Part shown: positions 7,501-15,718 of the stretch, piece by piece | Layout: every line of letters starts with the position of its first letter | How positions within the stretch are numbered: position 1 is the first letter of the stretch | Source: Prevotella sp. P2-180 | GTDB taxonomy: Bacteria; Bacteroidota; Bacteroidia; Bacteroidales; Bacteroidaceae | Reading direction: 5' to 3' | Length of the DNA stretch: 45,468 nt | NCBI RefSeq assembly: GCF_002251435.1 | Contig: NZ_NPJI01000088.1 | Location: 1 to 45,468 of the forward strand | The notes under the pieces: generated by a model | Seen by the model: the letters and a program-made list of their open reading frames with translations, nothing else | Databases searched by the model: none | Told to the model about the DNA's origin: nothing | Made by a program: the position numbers and the translations under genes

Positions 7501-9237
7501 TATTTGCAGGGTGAAGGAGTGTCGCATGTAGTAGAGGTGATGCTGAGTCAGAACGGCCGTGAGATAGGCGCTTTGTCAGGAACTTACTTCGACGAGGTGA
7601 AACCGCGCCTTGAGGCCACTATAGAATTGAAACAAACACCGCTTGACCTTGTAAATGGTTTCGTACCCGACCAACTTCTCGGTTTAGAAGGACAAGCCGA
7701 AGGCATGCTTTCAGTTTCTGGCCATCTCGATCGGCCTGTGGTCAATGGAGAGATATATCTCAATTCGTCATTCTTGGTAAGTGTGCCATACGGCATGCGT
7801 TTACGTTTTGATGACGACCCGGTTCAAATAAGCGACAGCAGGTTGCTATTTGAGAATTTTACGGTTTATGCCCATAACGACAATCCTCTAAACATAATGG
7901 GAAATGTAGATTTTAGCAATCTTGATCGTATTATGGTAGACCTGAAGATGCGTGCCCGTGACTACCAGATTATCGGTGAGAAGGAAAACAACAAGAGTGT
8001 GGCTTACGGCAAGGCGTATGTAAATATTGACGGTACAATTAAAGGACTTATCGACAACTTGGTGATGAAGGGAAAACTCGACGTGCTTGGCAAGACTGAC
8101 ATGGGATATATTTTACGCGACAGCCCCATTACGACCGACAATCGTCTTGATGAGCTTGTGAGGTTCCGTGACTTTAGCGATACTACCCAAGTGGAGATAG
8201 TGCGTCCGCCGATAACAGGTTTCACTATGGATATGTCGCTGAACGTATCAAATGGTGTTCATGTCATGGCGTATCTTAATGCCGACCATTCAAACTACAT
8301 AGATCTGAACGGAGGCGGTTCGCTACGAATGAGGTATAACGTTGTTGACGGATTAATGCTCAACGGACGATATACACTGAGTAACGGCAAAATGAAGTAT
8401 TCACTTCCGGTCATACCTTTGAAGACCTTCACCATACAAGACGGCAGCTACCTTGAGTTCCATGGCGATATTATGAACCCGCAACTCAACATTACGGCCG
8501 AGGAAGAAACGAAGGCCACTGTGACAGGAACCAATGGAGCAGGACGCAGTGTGAAATTCGTCAGTGGCATAGTCATCACACGCACTTTGCAGGATATGGG
8601 GCTTGAGTTTACCCTCGACGCACCAGAAGACCTTACGTTGCATAACGAGCTGCAGAGCATGAGTGTAGAACAACGAGGGAAACTTGCAGTGACAATGCTC
8701 ACCACGGGAATGTATCTTGCCGACGGAAATACAGAGTCGTTTTCTATGAACAATGCACTCAGCTCTTTCCTCAACAGTGAGATAAACCAGATAACAGGCA
8801 GTGCGTTGCGTACCCTAGACCTTTCCATCGGCATCGACAACTCTACCAATGCCCAAGGCTCAATCCACACCGACTACTCGTTCCAGTTTGCAAAACGCTT
8901 CTGGAATAACAGGCTGAAGATATCTGTTGGTGGCAAGGTGTCTACGGGAGCAGATGTACAGTCGCAACAGAACAATTCGTTTTTCGACAACGTGACATTC
9001 GAATACCGCCTTGACGACACGGCAAACAAGTATGTCACCTTATTTTATAATAACAATTCCTATGACTGGCTCGACGGTTACACCCAAGAGTATGGAGCCG
9101 GCTTTGTTTTGCGCAAGACGTTACAGAACTTCAGAGACCTTTTCAAGAAGGATGACGAAGTGATACCGATAGTCCATGATGAGAACAATCAGAAGGCAGA
9201 CTCAACAACCAATAATCGAAAGGAAGCAAAAGAATGA
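4594..9237 (+). CDS. tamB: TamB-family inner-membrane/periplasmic translocation and assembly protein
   Basis: A protein of about 1547 residues with one N-terminal membrane anchor (about residues 3-25), a very long stretch of repeated beta-strand segments, and a C-terminal TamB/DUF490 domain (late part rich in G-R-Y-x-L-S-N-G-K type blocks). In the family this long hydrophobic groove spans the periplasm and works with an Omp85 protein in outer-membrane protein insertion and/or lipid transport. I choose ATG 4594 because the upstream in-frame TTG lies in the promoter. It overlaps the next gene by ATGA, which encodes the outer-membrane partner, so the two are translationally coupled. Confidence 0.88.
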   Translation: MKKFLLWTTSILLTPIVLFLVATLLLYIPSVQNYIVQKAVGYLSEATGADVSVERVTLSFPLDLRVEKVCFIKPDEKSANVRDTIADVRSIVSDVQLWPLFKGKVVIDQFRVNDAKFDTDGFISAARVKGFVSQIEMKGRGVDLLDETVNVDGFSLDGGDVDIAMLPDTLPPDDTASEAKWKISIAKASIGNTKVAFHTIGDTMKVAAAIKKFEVQKTFVDLGTLRYEAGRIAFHGSKLSVDNKYEPYVNGLDANHIELSDIGIVVDSLFYQDPKAGLIVRQFRMKEKSGLAITDMFMPVALDSSKIDIPVVNLSTADSKLSATCSIDLNAFEQHDPGKVRLHLFAELGKGDLLRYAGALPIDFVHRYPERALRLVASANGNLRRVDIDTLYASLPDAFDLEAKGYALNPTRMEKMKAKVKVNASTGNLSFLNSILSSDGSYRIPKGMKLNGQLSADGQDYRAALTLREGRGKVKFDGRIIMPTESYSANIDVANLDIRHFMPLDSLKLFSGDVNVSGRGFSMLSKSTRLKAEANVRQFGYGHLNVDNVTLSALLENGVAHARLNSSNALLDGEINFDALVSTRKLQATLSTDIRWADMQSLRVSKKPLTASMCAHVDVASDLHQTHKLQALFNDFTIRTDKKTYRPEDLVIDLSTTRDTTWAKVYSGNLELNFAAQGGYESLLKQVEEIGNELSLHKSQLVIDEQRLRELLPVMRLHLLSGNDNPVANFLRYKGLDFHSLSCDLKSSPKDGLQGHGHIYSMVYDSVRIDTIGFRVSQDDERVNVSALVQNNKRNPQFVFRALLDGYLDGNKAGAAVKFFDAKDNLGVDASVKAEMLDSGICVTLAPYRQLLGYKAFNINENNFVFLARDNRVTAKVDLIADDGTGLKLYSPDEYDENMLQDLTVSLNKFDLGKLSDVIPYMPHVGGLLNGDFHVMLDKEEKLSVMSDLMVNDMTYEHSPMGNIGSEIAYLQGEGVSHVVEVMLSQNGREIGALSGTYFDEVKPRLEATIELKQTPLDLVNGFVPDQLLGLEGQAEGMLSVSGHLDRPVVNGEIYLNSSFLVSVPYGMRLRFDDDPVQISDSRLLFENFTVYAHNDNPLNIMGNVDFSNLDRIMVDLKMRARDYQIIGEKENNKSVAYGKAYVNIDGTIKGLIDNLVMKGKLDVLGKTDMGYILRDSPITTDNRLDELVRFRDFSDTTQVEIVRPPITGFTMDMSLNVSNGVHVMAYLNADHSNYIDLNGGGSLRMRYNVVDGLMLNGRYTLSNGKMKYSLPVIPLKTFTIQDGSYLEFHGDIMNPQLNITAEEETKATVTGTNGAGRSVKFVSGIVITRTLQDMGLEFTLDAPEDLTLHNELQSMSVEQRGKLAVTMLTTGMYLADGNTESFSMNNALSSFLNSEINQITGSALRTLDLSIGIDNSTNAQGSIHTDYSFQFAKRFWNNRLKISVGGKVSTGADVQSQQNNSFFDNVTFEYRLDDTANKYVTLFYNNNSYDWLDGYTQEYGAGFVLRKTLQNFRDLFKKDDEVIPIVHDENNQKADSTTNNRKEAKE

Positions 9238-11582
9238 AGAAATCAATATTTGCACTACTCGTAGCGCTATGCGTCATGACAAGTTGTTCTACAACGAGTG
9301 GCATACCCGATGACGACCAGCTATTTGTAGGCTTGACAGAGATAAAGTACGACAACTATAAGTCCAGCGACCACTTTATTGCTACACAGGCAGAGGTGGA
9401 GGCTGCACTTGCCACTGCCCCCAATGGTGCACTTTTTGGCAGTTCATACTATCGGACACCATTTCCTTATGGTTTGTGGATATGGAATGCCTTCTCAGGT
9501 AAGGATGATGGCTTTTCAAAATGGATGGTTAAGAGTTTTGGCAAACAGCCTGTGCTTATGAGTTGGGTCAATCCGGCATTACGTGCGTCGGTGGCCCAGA
9601 CAGTGTTGCGTAATCATGGGTATCTTCACTCGAAGGTAAGTTATGAGAACGTGCAACAGAAAAATCCGAAGAAGTGTAAGATAGGCTATAATGTGAATGT
9701 CGGCGAGATCTTTACCGTCGACACATTGGAATATGTCGACTTCCCCGCCGAGGCCGACAGTCTTATAGCGTCTACGGTGACAGAGGCGAAGATAAAGAAA
9801 GGGTCGCCTCTCGACGTATCGTCACTCGATAGTGAGCGCCAGCGCTTATATACTCTCTTCCGCGATCATGGCTATTATTATTACCAAGCAGGCTATGCAT
9901 CATATCTTGCCGACACTCTGTCAGAGCCAAACAAGGCCGCCCTTCGACTGCAGCTGGCCTCCGATCTTCCTGAGTCGGTTCTCCATAAATGGCATATCGG
10001 CAATATTCATATCAACATGCAACGCACTTATACAGAACGCCTCACCGACAGCCTTCGCTACCGCTTCTTCTCTATTAAATACAGCGGAAAGAAGCCGCCC
10101 TTGCGACCTCGTGTTGTAATGCGCAATATGAAAATGCGCCATAATGAAGTCTATAGCTTCTCTGACTATCAAGAGACTACAGTAAAACTCAGTTCCATGG
10201 GCCTTTTCAGTTCTGTAGACTTTAAGTTTACGCCTCGTGACACCACTATGGCATGCGACACTCTCGACCTGACCCTAGACTGCATCCTTGACCGGCCATA
10301 TGACATATATTTTGAGGGAAATTTCAAAAATAAGACCATAGGCCGTATGGGACCAGAACTGAAAGCCGGTTTAACACGTCGCAACGCCTTCCGTGGCGGT
10401 GAGAAGCTCGACGTCAACATTCACGGTTCTTATGCATGGGAGACCAATAAACGCAATTCAAGCAGCAACTATGAGTATGGTGCCGACTTGTCTGTGGAGT
10501 TTCCGCGCATCATAGCACCATTTTTTAAGGAGTTCCGTGTAAAGCGCGACAGTGCCGGACGTGTGATACGTCGCCGTTTCTTCTCCCAGTCCTCCACCAT
10601 GGCAAAACTGTCTACCAATACTGTCTACCGTCCAGACTATTATCGCATGAACGTGGTATCCGGTGAGTGGACATATCGTTGGCAGACATCACCCACCAGC
10701 AAACATGAGTTTTCGCCCCTGACAGTGAAATACCAGTTTACGAAGACCCTTTCAAGCCGTCTCGACTCCCTTATGGCCGAGAATCTGTATCTTGTAGGCA
10801 TGATGGAAGACATGTTTGTACCCCAGATGCGCTATACCTATATATATACTAGCCCGTCTTCATGTCTAAATCCCATTCGTTGGGAGTTCACATTAGCAGA
10901 ATCCGGAAACCTGCTTTCCCTTGGGATGATGGCAGCTGGCAAAGACTGGAATGAGGTTGGGAAGAAACTATTTAAGACCAGCTATGCCCAGTTTTTGAAA
11001 TTTGAGACCGACTTCCGCAAGACTTGGACCCTTGACCTCAACTCCCAGCTTCTTGCCCATGTCAATGCCGGCATTATCTACAATTACGGCAATAGCGACT
11101 ACATCCCGTTCAGTGAGCAGTTTTATGTGGGTGGCGCCAACAGTCTCCGTGCATTCCCCATTCGTGGCATAGGTCCAGGTGGAGTTGCCAACAGTGGCGA
11201 TAACCAGTTGAATTATATTTTCAACAACGGCAACATCAAGCTTGTGGCAAACCTGGAATACCGCCGTCGAATCTTTGGCAGTCTTTCAGCCGCATTGTTT
11301 CTCGATGCCGGCAACGTTTGGAACTACAATGTCAATGTAGGCGATGACGAAGCGATACGTAATTTTTTGGAACCAGGCATATTCCGTTTCGACCGTTTTT
11401 ATCGTCAGATAGCAGTAGGCACAGGCTTTGGCATCCGTTACGATCTTGATTTCCTTGTTATACGTCTCGACTGGGGAGTAGGTCTTCACTTACCTTTTGA
11501 CACAGGGAAGAGTGGATTCTACAATATCAACAGTTTTAAGGACAATCAGACGCTCCATTTTGCCATAGGTTATCCTTTCTGA
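9234..11582 (+). CDS. TamA/BamA-like outer-membrane lipoprotein (TamL type)
   Basis: A 782-residue Omp85-family protein. The N-terminus is a lipoprotein signal ending in V-M-T-S-C (Cys18), unlike proteobacterial TamA. POTRA-like segments occupy roughly residues 30-330, followed by a C-terminal 16-strand-type barrel with the conserved P-I-R-G-I-G-P-G and a terminal Phe (AIGYPF). It is expected to insert proteins into, or act in lipid traffic at, the outer membrane together with the TamB protein encoded directly upstream with a 4-bp overlap. The lipidated form matches the TamL variant reported in Bacteroidota. That name is from memory; the lipobox and barrel are seen directly. Confidence 0.87.
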   Translation: MKKSIFALLVALCVMTSCSTTSGIPDDDQLFVGLTEIKYDNYKSSDHFIATQAEVEAALATAPNGALFGSSYYRTPFPYGLWIWNAFSGKDDGFSKWMVKSFGKQPVLMSWVNPALRASVAQTVLRNHGYLHSKVSYENVQQKNPKKCKIGYNVNVGEIFTVDTLEYVDFPAEADSLIASTVTEAKIKKGSPLDVSSLDSERQRLYTLFRDHGYYYYQAGYASYLADTLSEPNKAALRLQLASDLPESVLHKWHIGNIHINMQRTYTERLTDSLRYRFFSIKYSGKKPPLRPRVVMRNMKMRHNEVYSFSDYQETTVKLSSMGLFSSVDFKFTPRDTTMACDTLDLTLDCILDRPYDIYFEGNFKNKTIGRMGPELKAGLTRRNAFRGGEKLDVNIHGSYAWETNKRNSSSNYEYGADLSVEFPRIIAPFFKEFRVKRDSAGRVIRRRFFSQSSTMAKLSTNTVYRPDYYRMNVVSGEWTYRWQTSPTSKHEFSPLTVKYQFTKTLSSRLDSLMAENLYLVGMMEDMFVPQMRYTYIYTSPSSCLNPIRWEFTLAESGNLLSLGMMAAGKDWNEVGKKLFKTSYAQFLKFETDFRKTWTLDLNSQLLAHVNAGIIYNYGNSDYIPFSEQFYVGGANSLRAFPIRGIGPGGVANSGDNQLNYIFNNGNIKLVANLEYRRRIFGSLSAALFLDAGNVWNYNVNVGDDEAIRNFLEPGIFRFDRFYRQIAVGTGFGIRYDLDFLVIRLDWGVGLHLPFDTGKSGFYNINSFKDNQTLHFAIGYPF

Positions 11583-11602
11583 TAAAAAAAGTCGCCAAAA
11601 GC

Positions 11603-11633
11603 TTGTAATTTAAAAAATAATATATTAATTTTG
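11603..11633 (+). promoter_or_regulatory. Promoter of the nucleotidyltransferase-DHH operon
   Basis: TTG at 11603-11605 and TAATTTTG at 11626-11633 with 20 bp between. The ATG follows at 11681 after an A-rich leader. Confidence 0.7.
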
Positions 11634-11680
11634 CAGTTAAAAAGGTTATCAACCGAAATTATAACTAATAAAAAGAAAAA

Positions 11681-12592
11681 ATGAAACCAACTTTATTACT
11701 CTTAGCAGCCGGAATGGGAAGCCGTTACGGTGGCCTGAAGCAACTTGATGGTCTTGGTCCCAATGGCGAGACTATTATGGACTATTCCATCTACGATGCC
11801 ATAAAGGCAGGCTTCGGCAAAATCGTTTTTGTCATTCGCAAGGATTTTGAACAAGACTTCCGTGAGAAAATCCTTAGCAAGTATGAAGGCCATGTGCCCG
11901 TTGAACTCTGTTTCCAGAGTCTCGATGCCCTTCCCGAAGGCTTTACCTGTCCTGCCGACCGTGTGAAACCTTGGGGCACAAACCATGCTGTGCTTATGGC
12001 AAAGAATGTAGTGAAAGAACCATTCTGTGTAATCAACTGTGACGACTTTTATAATCGCGACGCATTCCAAGTAATAGGCAAGTTCCTTTCCGACCTTCCC
12101 GAGGGAAGTAAAAACAAGTATGCCATGGTAGGATTCCGAGTAGGAAACACGTTGTCGGAGAATGGCACCGTAGCCCGTGGCATCTGTTCAAAGGACGAGC
12201 AGGGCAATCTCACCACTGTTGTGGAGCGTACAGAGATAATGCGCGTAGACGGTCCTATATGTTACAAGGACGAGGAAGGCAAGTGGATACCCGTAGAAGA
12301 AAACACTCCTGTGTCGATGAACATGTGGGGCTTCACTCCCGACTATTTCGAGTATAGTGAGGCATATTTCAAGGAGTTCCTTGCCGAGCCAAAGACAATG
12401 GAGAATCTCAAGGCAGAGTTCTTCATTCCTCTTATGGTCAACAAACTTATCAACGAGGGAACGTCAACAGTACAGGTTCTCGATACTACCAGCAAATGGT
12501 TTGGCGTGACCTATGCCGCCGACCGTCAGGATACCGTAGACCGTATCCAGCAACTTGTAAATGAGGGTGTATATCCCAATAAACTATTCTAA
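11681..12592 (+). CDS. Sugar-phosphate nucleotidyltransferase family protein
   Basis: A 303-residue NTP-transferase fold enzyme. The nucleotide-binding signature L-A-A-G-M-G-S-R-Y-G-G lies at about 8-18, followed by K-Q-L-D-G-L-G-P-N-G-E in place of the usual KPLxxVxxxP block. A metal-binding-type NCDDFYNRDAF segment is near residue 120. Such enzymes join a sugar phosphate, or a phosphorylated alcohol, to a nucleoside monophosphate. The substrate is unknown. It is 9 bp upstream of a DHH phosphoesterase and shares its promoter. The conserved core is clear; the specific reaction is not. Confidence 0.75.
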   Translation: MKPTLLLLAAGMGSRYGGLKQLDGLGPNGETIMDYSIYDAIKAGFGKIVFVIRKDFEQDFREKILSKYEGHVPVELCFQSLDALPEGFTCPADRVKPWGTNHAVLMAKNVVKEPFCVINCDDFYNRDAFQVIGKFLSDLPEGSKNKYAMVGFRVGNTLSENGTVARGICSKDEQGNLTTVVERTEIMRVDGPICYKDEEGKWIPVEENTPVSMNMWGFTPDYFEYSEAYFKEFLAEPKTMENLKAEFFIPLMVNKLINEGTSTVQVLDTTSKWFGVTYAADRQDTVDRIQQLVNEGVYPNKLF

Positions 12593-12601
12593 AAAAGAAT
12601 A

Positions 12602-13636
12602 ATGAATATTGACTTACTGACTTCGGAGGAGCTTGAAAAACTTCGTGAACTTATCTTGGCTGCAGACAATATTGTTGTCTGCAGCCATGTCAGTCCCGAC
12701 GGCGATGCCATAGGTTCATCGTTAGCATGGTCGGAAGCACTCCGTTTGTTTGGCAAAAAACCAATCATTATAGTTCCCGATCAGTTTCCCGATTTCCTTC
12801 GTTGGCTGCCTGGTATAGAGACTATTGTGCGTTATGACAAGCGCAGTGACGAGGCCGATGCCTATATAGCCGATGCCGACCTGTTATTCTGTCTTGATTT
12901 TAACGAGTTATCAAGAACAGATGTCATGAAGGCAAGCCTTAGTGCGGCAAGAGGCGATAAAGTGCTTATCGACCATCATCTGAACCCTTCCATAGACACC
13001 GTTTTGACTGTGTCTCATCCGTCGCTTAGCTCAACCTGCGAAATGGTGTTCCGAATAGTGTGGCAACTAGGTCTGTTTGACAAGCTCGGCCGCAAGTATG
13101 CCTCGTCGGTATATTGTGGAATGATGACCGATACCGGAGGTTTCACTTTTGCTAGCTCTCGTCCGGAGATTTTCTTCATAATCTGTCAGCTAATTACCAA
13201 AGGAATAGACAAGGATAAGATATATCGTAACGTGTTCCATACCTTCAGCGAGAATCGTCTACGTCTTCAGGGATATGTCTTGTATGAGAAGATGAAAGTG
13301 CTGGCTGATGGCCATGCTGCATATTTCACCCTTACGCGAGATGATTTGAAACGTTTCCAGTATGTAAAAGGCGACAGTGAGGGTTTGGTCAATATGCCTC
13401 TGCAAATTAAGGGCATGCAGCTAAGCATCTCCCTTCGTGAAGATACCGAGCGCGACAACCATATCCTTGTGTCGCTGCGTAGTGTCGACAATTTTTCCTG
13501 CAACGAGATGGCAGCCGAATTTTTCAATGGCGGCGGACATTTCAATGCCTCAGGCGGTAAGTTGTTCTGTTCTATCGACGAAGCGGTAAAAATCACAGAA
13601 AAGGCTATTCTTGCGTATGAAAGCAAGTTAAAGTAG
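12602..13636 (+). CDS. DHH-family phosphoesterase (NrnA-like oligoribonuclease/pAp phosphatase)
   Basis: A 344-residue DHH/DHHA1 enzyme. Metal-binding motifs in order: S-P-D-G-D-A-I-G-S-S (31-40), a central D-L-L-F-C-L-D-F-N, D-H-H near residue 122, G-M-M-T-D-T-G-G-F, and the C-terminal DHHA1 motif F-N-G-G-G-H near residue 308. NrnA-type proteins degrade nanoRNAs and/or dephosphorylate 3'-phosphoadenosine 5'-phosphate in the cytoplasm. Length and motif order fit NrnA. Cotranscribed with the preceding nucleotidyltransferase gene. Confidence 0.87.
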   Translation: MNIDLLTSEELEKLRELILAADNIVVCSHVSPDGDAIGSSLAWSEALRLFGKKPIIIVPDQFPDFLRWLPGIETIVRYDKRSDEADAYIADADLLFCLDFNELSRTDVMKASLSAARGDKVLIDHHLNPSIDTVLTVSHPSLSSTCEMVFRIVWQLGLFDKLGRKYASSVYCGMMTDTGGFTFASSRPEIFFIICQLITKGIDKDKIYRNVFHTFSENRLRLQGYVLYEKMKVLADGHAAYFTLTRDDLKRFQYVKGDSEGLVNMPLQIKGMQLSISLREDTERDNHILVSLRSVDNFSCNEMAAEFFNGGGHFNASGGKLFCSIDEAVKITEKAILAYESKLK

Positions 13637-13668
13637 TGAAATATCTTTCTTGTTTGAGCTTTTTTTCT

Positions 13669-13676
13669 TATCTTTG
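13669..13676 (+). promoter_or_regulatory. -7 box of the DUF4827-glmM-cls operon
   Basis: TATCTTTG matches TAnnTTTG, 36 bp before the ATG at 13712. The -33 element is poorly placed (TTG at 13650-13652, spacing 16). Confidence 0.5.
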
Positions 13677-13711
13677 CACCCGATTTTGTAATTAACAGAA
13701 AAGAAAATAGA

Positions 13712-14335
13712 ATGAAACGAACAATTTTTTTTGCAATCATGGCACTTGCGGCTTTCACTTTCATGTCGTGCGACGATTATGAAACTTACGGCGAGAAGAA
13801 AGAGAAAGAGCGTGATGCCATTGCAGCCTATATTGCAGAAAACAACATCAAGGTAATCGACGAGGCCACTTTCACTGCTAACGGAGAAAAGACTTCCGTT
13901 GAGAACAATGAATATGTTTATCTTGAAAAGAGCGGCATATACATGCAGATAGAAAGACGTGGTGCCGGGGAGAAACTGGAAGAGAACAAGCAAGTGAACA
14001 TCCTTTGCCGCTTTGCTGAGTATAACATCAACGACAGTTACTATCAGGCGGGAAATATGAATACCAACACTTATCCTGACAAATTCACCGTACAACGAAT
14101 AGGAAGCACAATCACAGCTTCGTTTATACAAGGCGTCATGCAGAGCTATTACGGCAATTCTGTGCCCGAAGGTTGGCTCATACCGTTGTTGTATATCAAC
14201 ATCGGACGTCAGACATCGGCCGATGAGGAGATATCAAAGGTGAACCTCATCGTGCCTCATTCCAAAGGTCAGGCTTACGCCCAGCAAAGCGTCTATGCCT
14301 GTCATTATGTAATCACTTATCAAAGAGAAAGATGA
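13712..14335 (+). CDS. DUF4827-type lipoprotein
   Basis: A 207-residue predicted lipoprotein with a signal peptide ending F-M-S-C (Cys20). The mature part begins with a charged stretch (EKKEKERDAIAAYI) and continues into an FKBP-like beta-rich region. I recognise it as the Bacteroidales family annotated DUF4827, whose role is unknown. The stop overlaps the glmM start (ATGA), so it is coupled to amino-sugar metabolism and may have an envelope role. No catalytic motif is visible. Confidence 0.75.
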   Translation: MKRTIFFAIMALAAFTFMSCDDYETYGEKKEKERDAIAAYIAENNIKVIDEATFTANGEKTSVENNEYVYLEKSGIYMQIERRGAGEKLEENKQVNILCRFAEYNINDSYYQAGNMNTNTYPDKFTVQRIGSTITASFIQGVMQSYYGNSVPEGWLIPLLYINIGRQTSADEEISKVNLIVPHSKGQAYAQQSVYACHYVITYQRER

Positions 14336-15717
14336 CATTAATTAAATCAATTTCAGGCATACGCGGTACAATCGGCGGTGCTTCCGGCGATACGCTTAAT
14401 CCACTTGACATCGTAAAATTCACTTCTGCTTACGCCACTTTTATCGCTAGGAATGCAAAGGCAGACCATCGTCCTCGCGTCGTGGTGGGTCGCGATGCAC
14501 GCATTTCGGGGGAGATGGTGAGAAGTATTGTTTGCGGAACATTGCTCGGTATGGGTTTCGACGTTGTAGACCTTGGACTTGCTACAACTCCGACAACAGA
14601 GTTGGCTGTGCGCCATCATAATGCCGATGGTGGCATTATCATCACTGCCAGTCATAATCCTACACAGTGGAACGCATTGAAACTGCTCAACTCTGAGGGC
14701 GAGTTTCTGACAGCTGCCGACGGAGCAGAAGTGCTTGATATCGCAGCCCGCGAAGACTTTGTCTATGCAGATGTAGACAATCTCGGTTCTTACACTACAG
14801 ACAATGATTTCGACTCCTGTCATATAAAAGGCGTACTAGACCTTGAACTTGTTGATGTTGAGGCAGTAAAAGAACGTAAATTCCGCGTGTGTATCGATGC
14901 CATCAACAGTGTTGGCGGTGTCATTCTTCCTCGTCTTCTTGATGCCCTCGGAGTGGAGTACACTATACTCAATGGTGAGCCCACAGGTCGTTTTGCCCAC
15001 AATCCCGAACCGCTAGAGAAGAATCTTCAGGGCATAATGAGCGAGGTGAAAAAAGGAGGTTATGACATGGGTATAGTAGTCGACCCCGACGTCGACCGTC
15101 TTGCTTTTATTAGTGAAGACGGTACAATGTTTGGCGAGGAATACACCTTAGTGTCAGTGGCCGACTATGTACTTGGTCACACTCATGGCAACACAGTCAG
15201 CAATCTAAGCTCCACACGTGCCCTTCGCGATGTCACCCTTCGTCATGGCGGTCAGTATTTTGCCTCTGCCGTGGGAGAGGTAAACGTGACAACGAAGATG
15301 AAGACAGTGAATGCCGTTATAGGCGGCGAGGGCAATGGCGGTGTGATATATCCAGCGAGCCATTATGGTCGCGACGCACTTGTAGGTATAGCCCTGTTCC
15401 TTTCTCTCCTTGCAGAGCGCAAGCAGACTCTGACCGAACTTCGTGCCACGCTTCCAGAGTATTTCATAGCCAAAAACCGCATCGACCTCACTCCCGATAC
15501 AGACATCGACGCCATACTCTTGCGTGTGAAGGAGATGTACGCCAACGAGCAAGTGACAGATATCGACGGTGTGAAGATAGACTTTGCCGACAAGTGGGTT
15601 CATCTTCGTAAGTCAAACACTGAACCGATTATCCGTGTCTATAGCGAAGCCTCTTCAATGGACGAGGCCGACAATCTCGGAAAGAAAATAATGAAAATAG
15701 TGGAAGAAATGGTTTAA
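14332..15717 (+). CDS. glmM: Phosphoglucosamine mutase
   Basis: A 461-residue alpha-D-phosphohexomutase. It contains the phosphoserine loop T-A-S-H-N-P (about residue 104-109), the metal loop D-P-D-V-D-R-L, the sugar-binding G-E-G-N-G-G, and the phosphate-binding R-K-S-N-T-E-P loop. GlmM converts glucosamine-6-phosphate to glucosamine-1-phosphate on the way to UDP-GlcNAc for peptidoglycan and lipid A. Relatives acting on phosphomannose share this fold, but the GEGNGG loop supports GlmM. It overlaps the upstream DUF4827 gene by 4 bp and is followed after 1 bp by cls. Confidence 0.85.
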   Translation: MTLIKSISGIRGTIGGASGDTLNPLDIVKFTSAYATFIARNAKADHRPRVVVGRDARISGEMVRSIVCGTLLGMGFDVVDLGLATTPTTELAVRHHNADGGIIITASHNPTQWNALKLLNSEGEFLTAADGAEVLDIAAREDFVYADVDNLGSYTTDNDFDSCHIKGVLDLELVDVEAVKERKFRVCIDAINSVGGVILPRLLDALGVEYTILNGEPTGRFAHNPEPLEKNLQGIMSEVKKGGYDMGIVVDPDVDRLAFISEDGTMFGEEYTLVSVADYVLGHTHGNTVSNLSSTRALRDVTLRHGGQYFASAVGEVNVTTKMKTVNAVIGGEGNGGVIYPASHYGRDALVGIALFLSLLAERKQTLTELRATLPEYFIAKNRIDLTPDTDIDAILLRVKEMYANEQVTDIDGVKIDFADKWVHLRKSNTEPIIRVYSEASSMDEADNLGKKIMKIVEEMV

Positions 15718-15718
15718 T

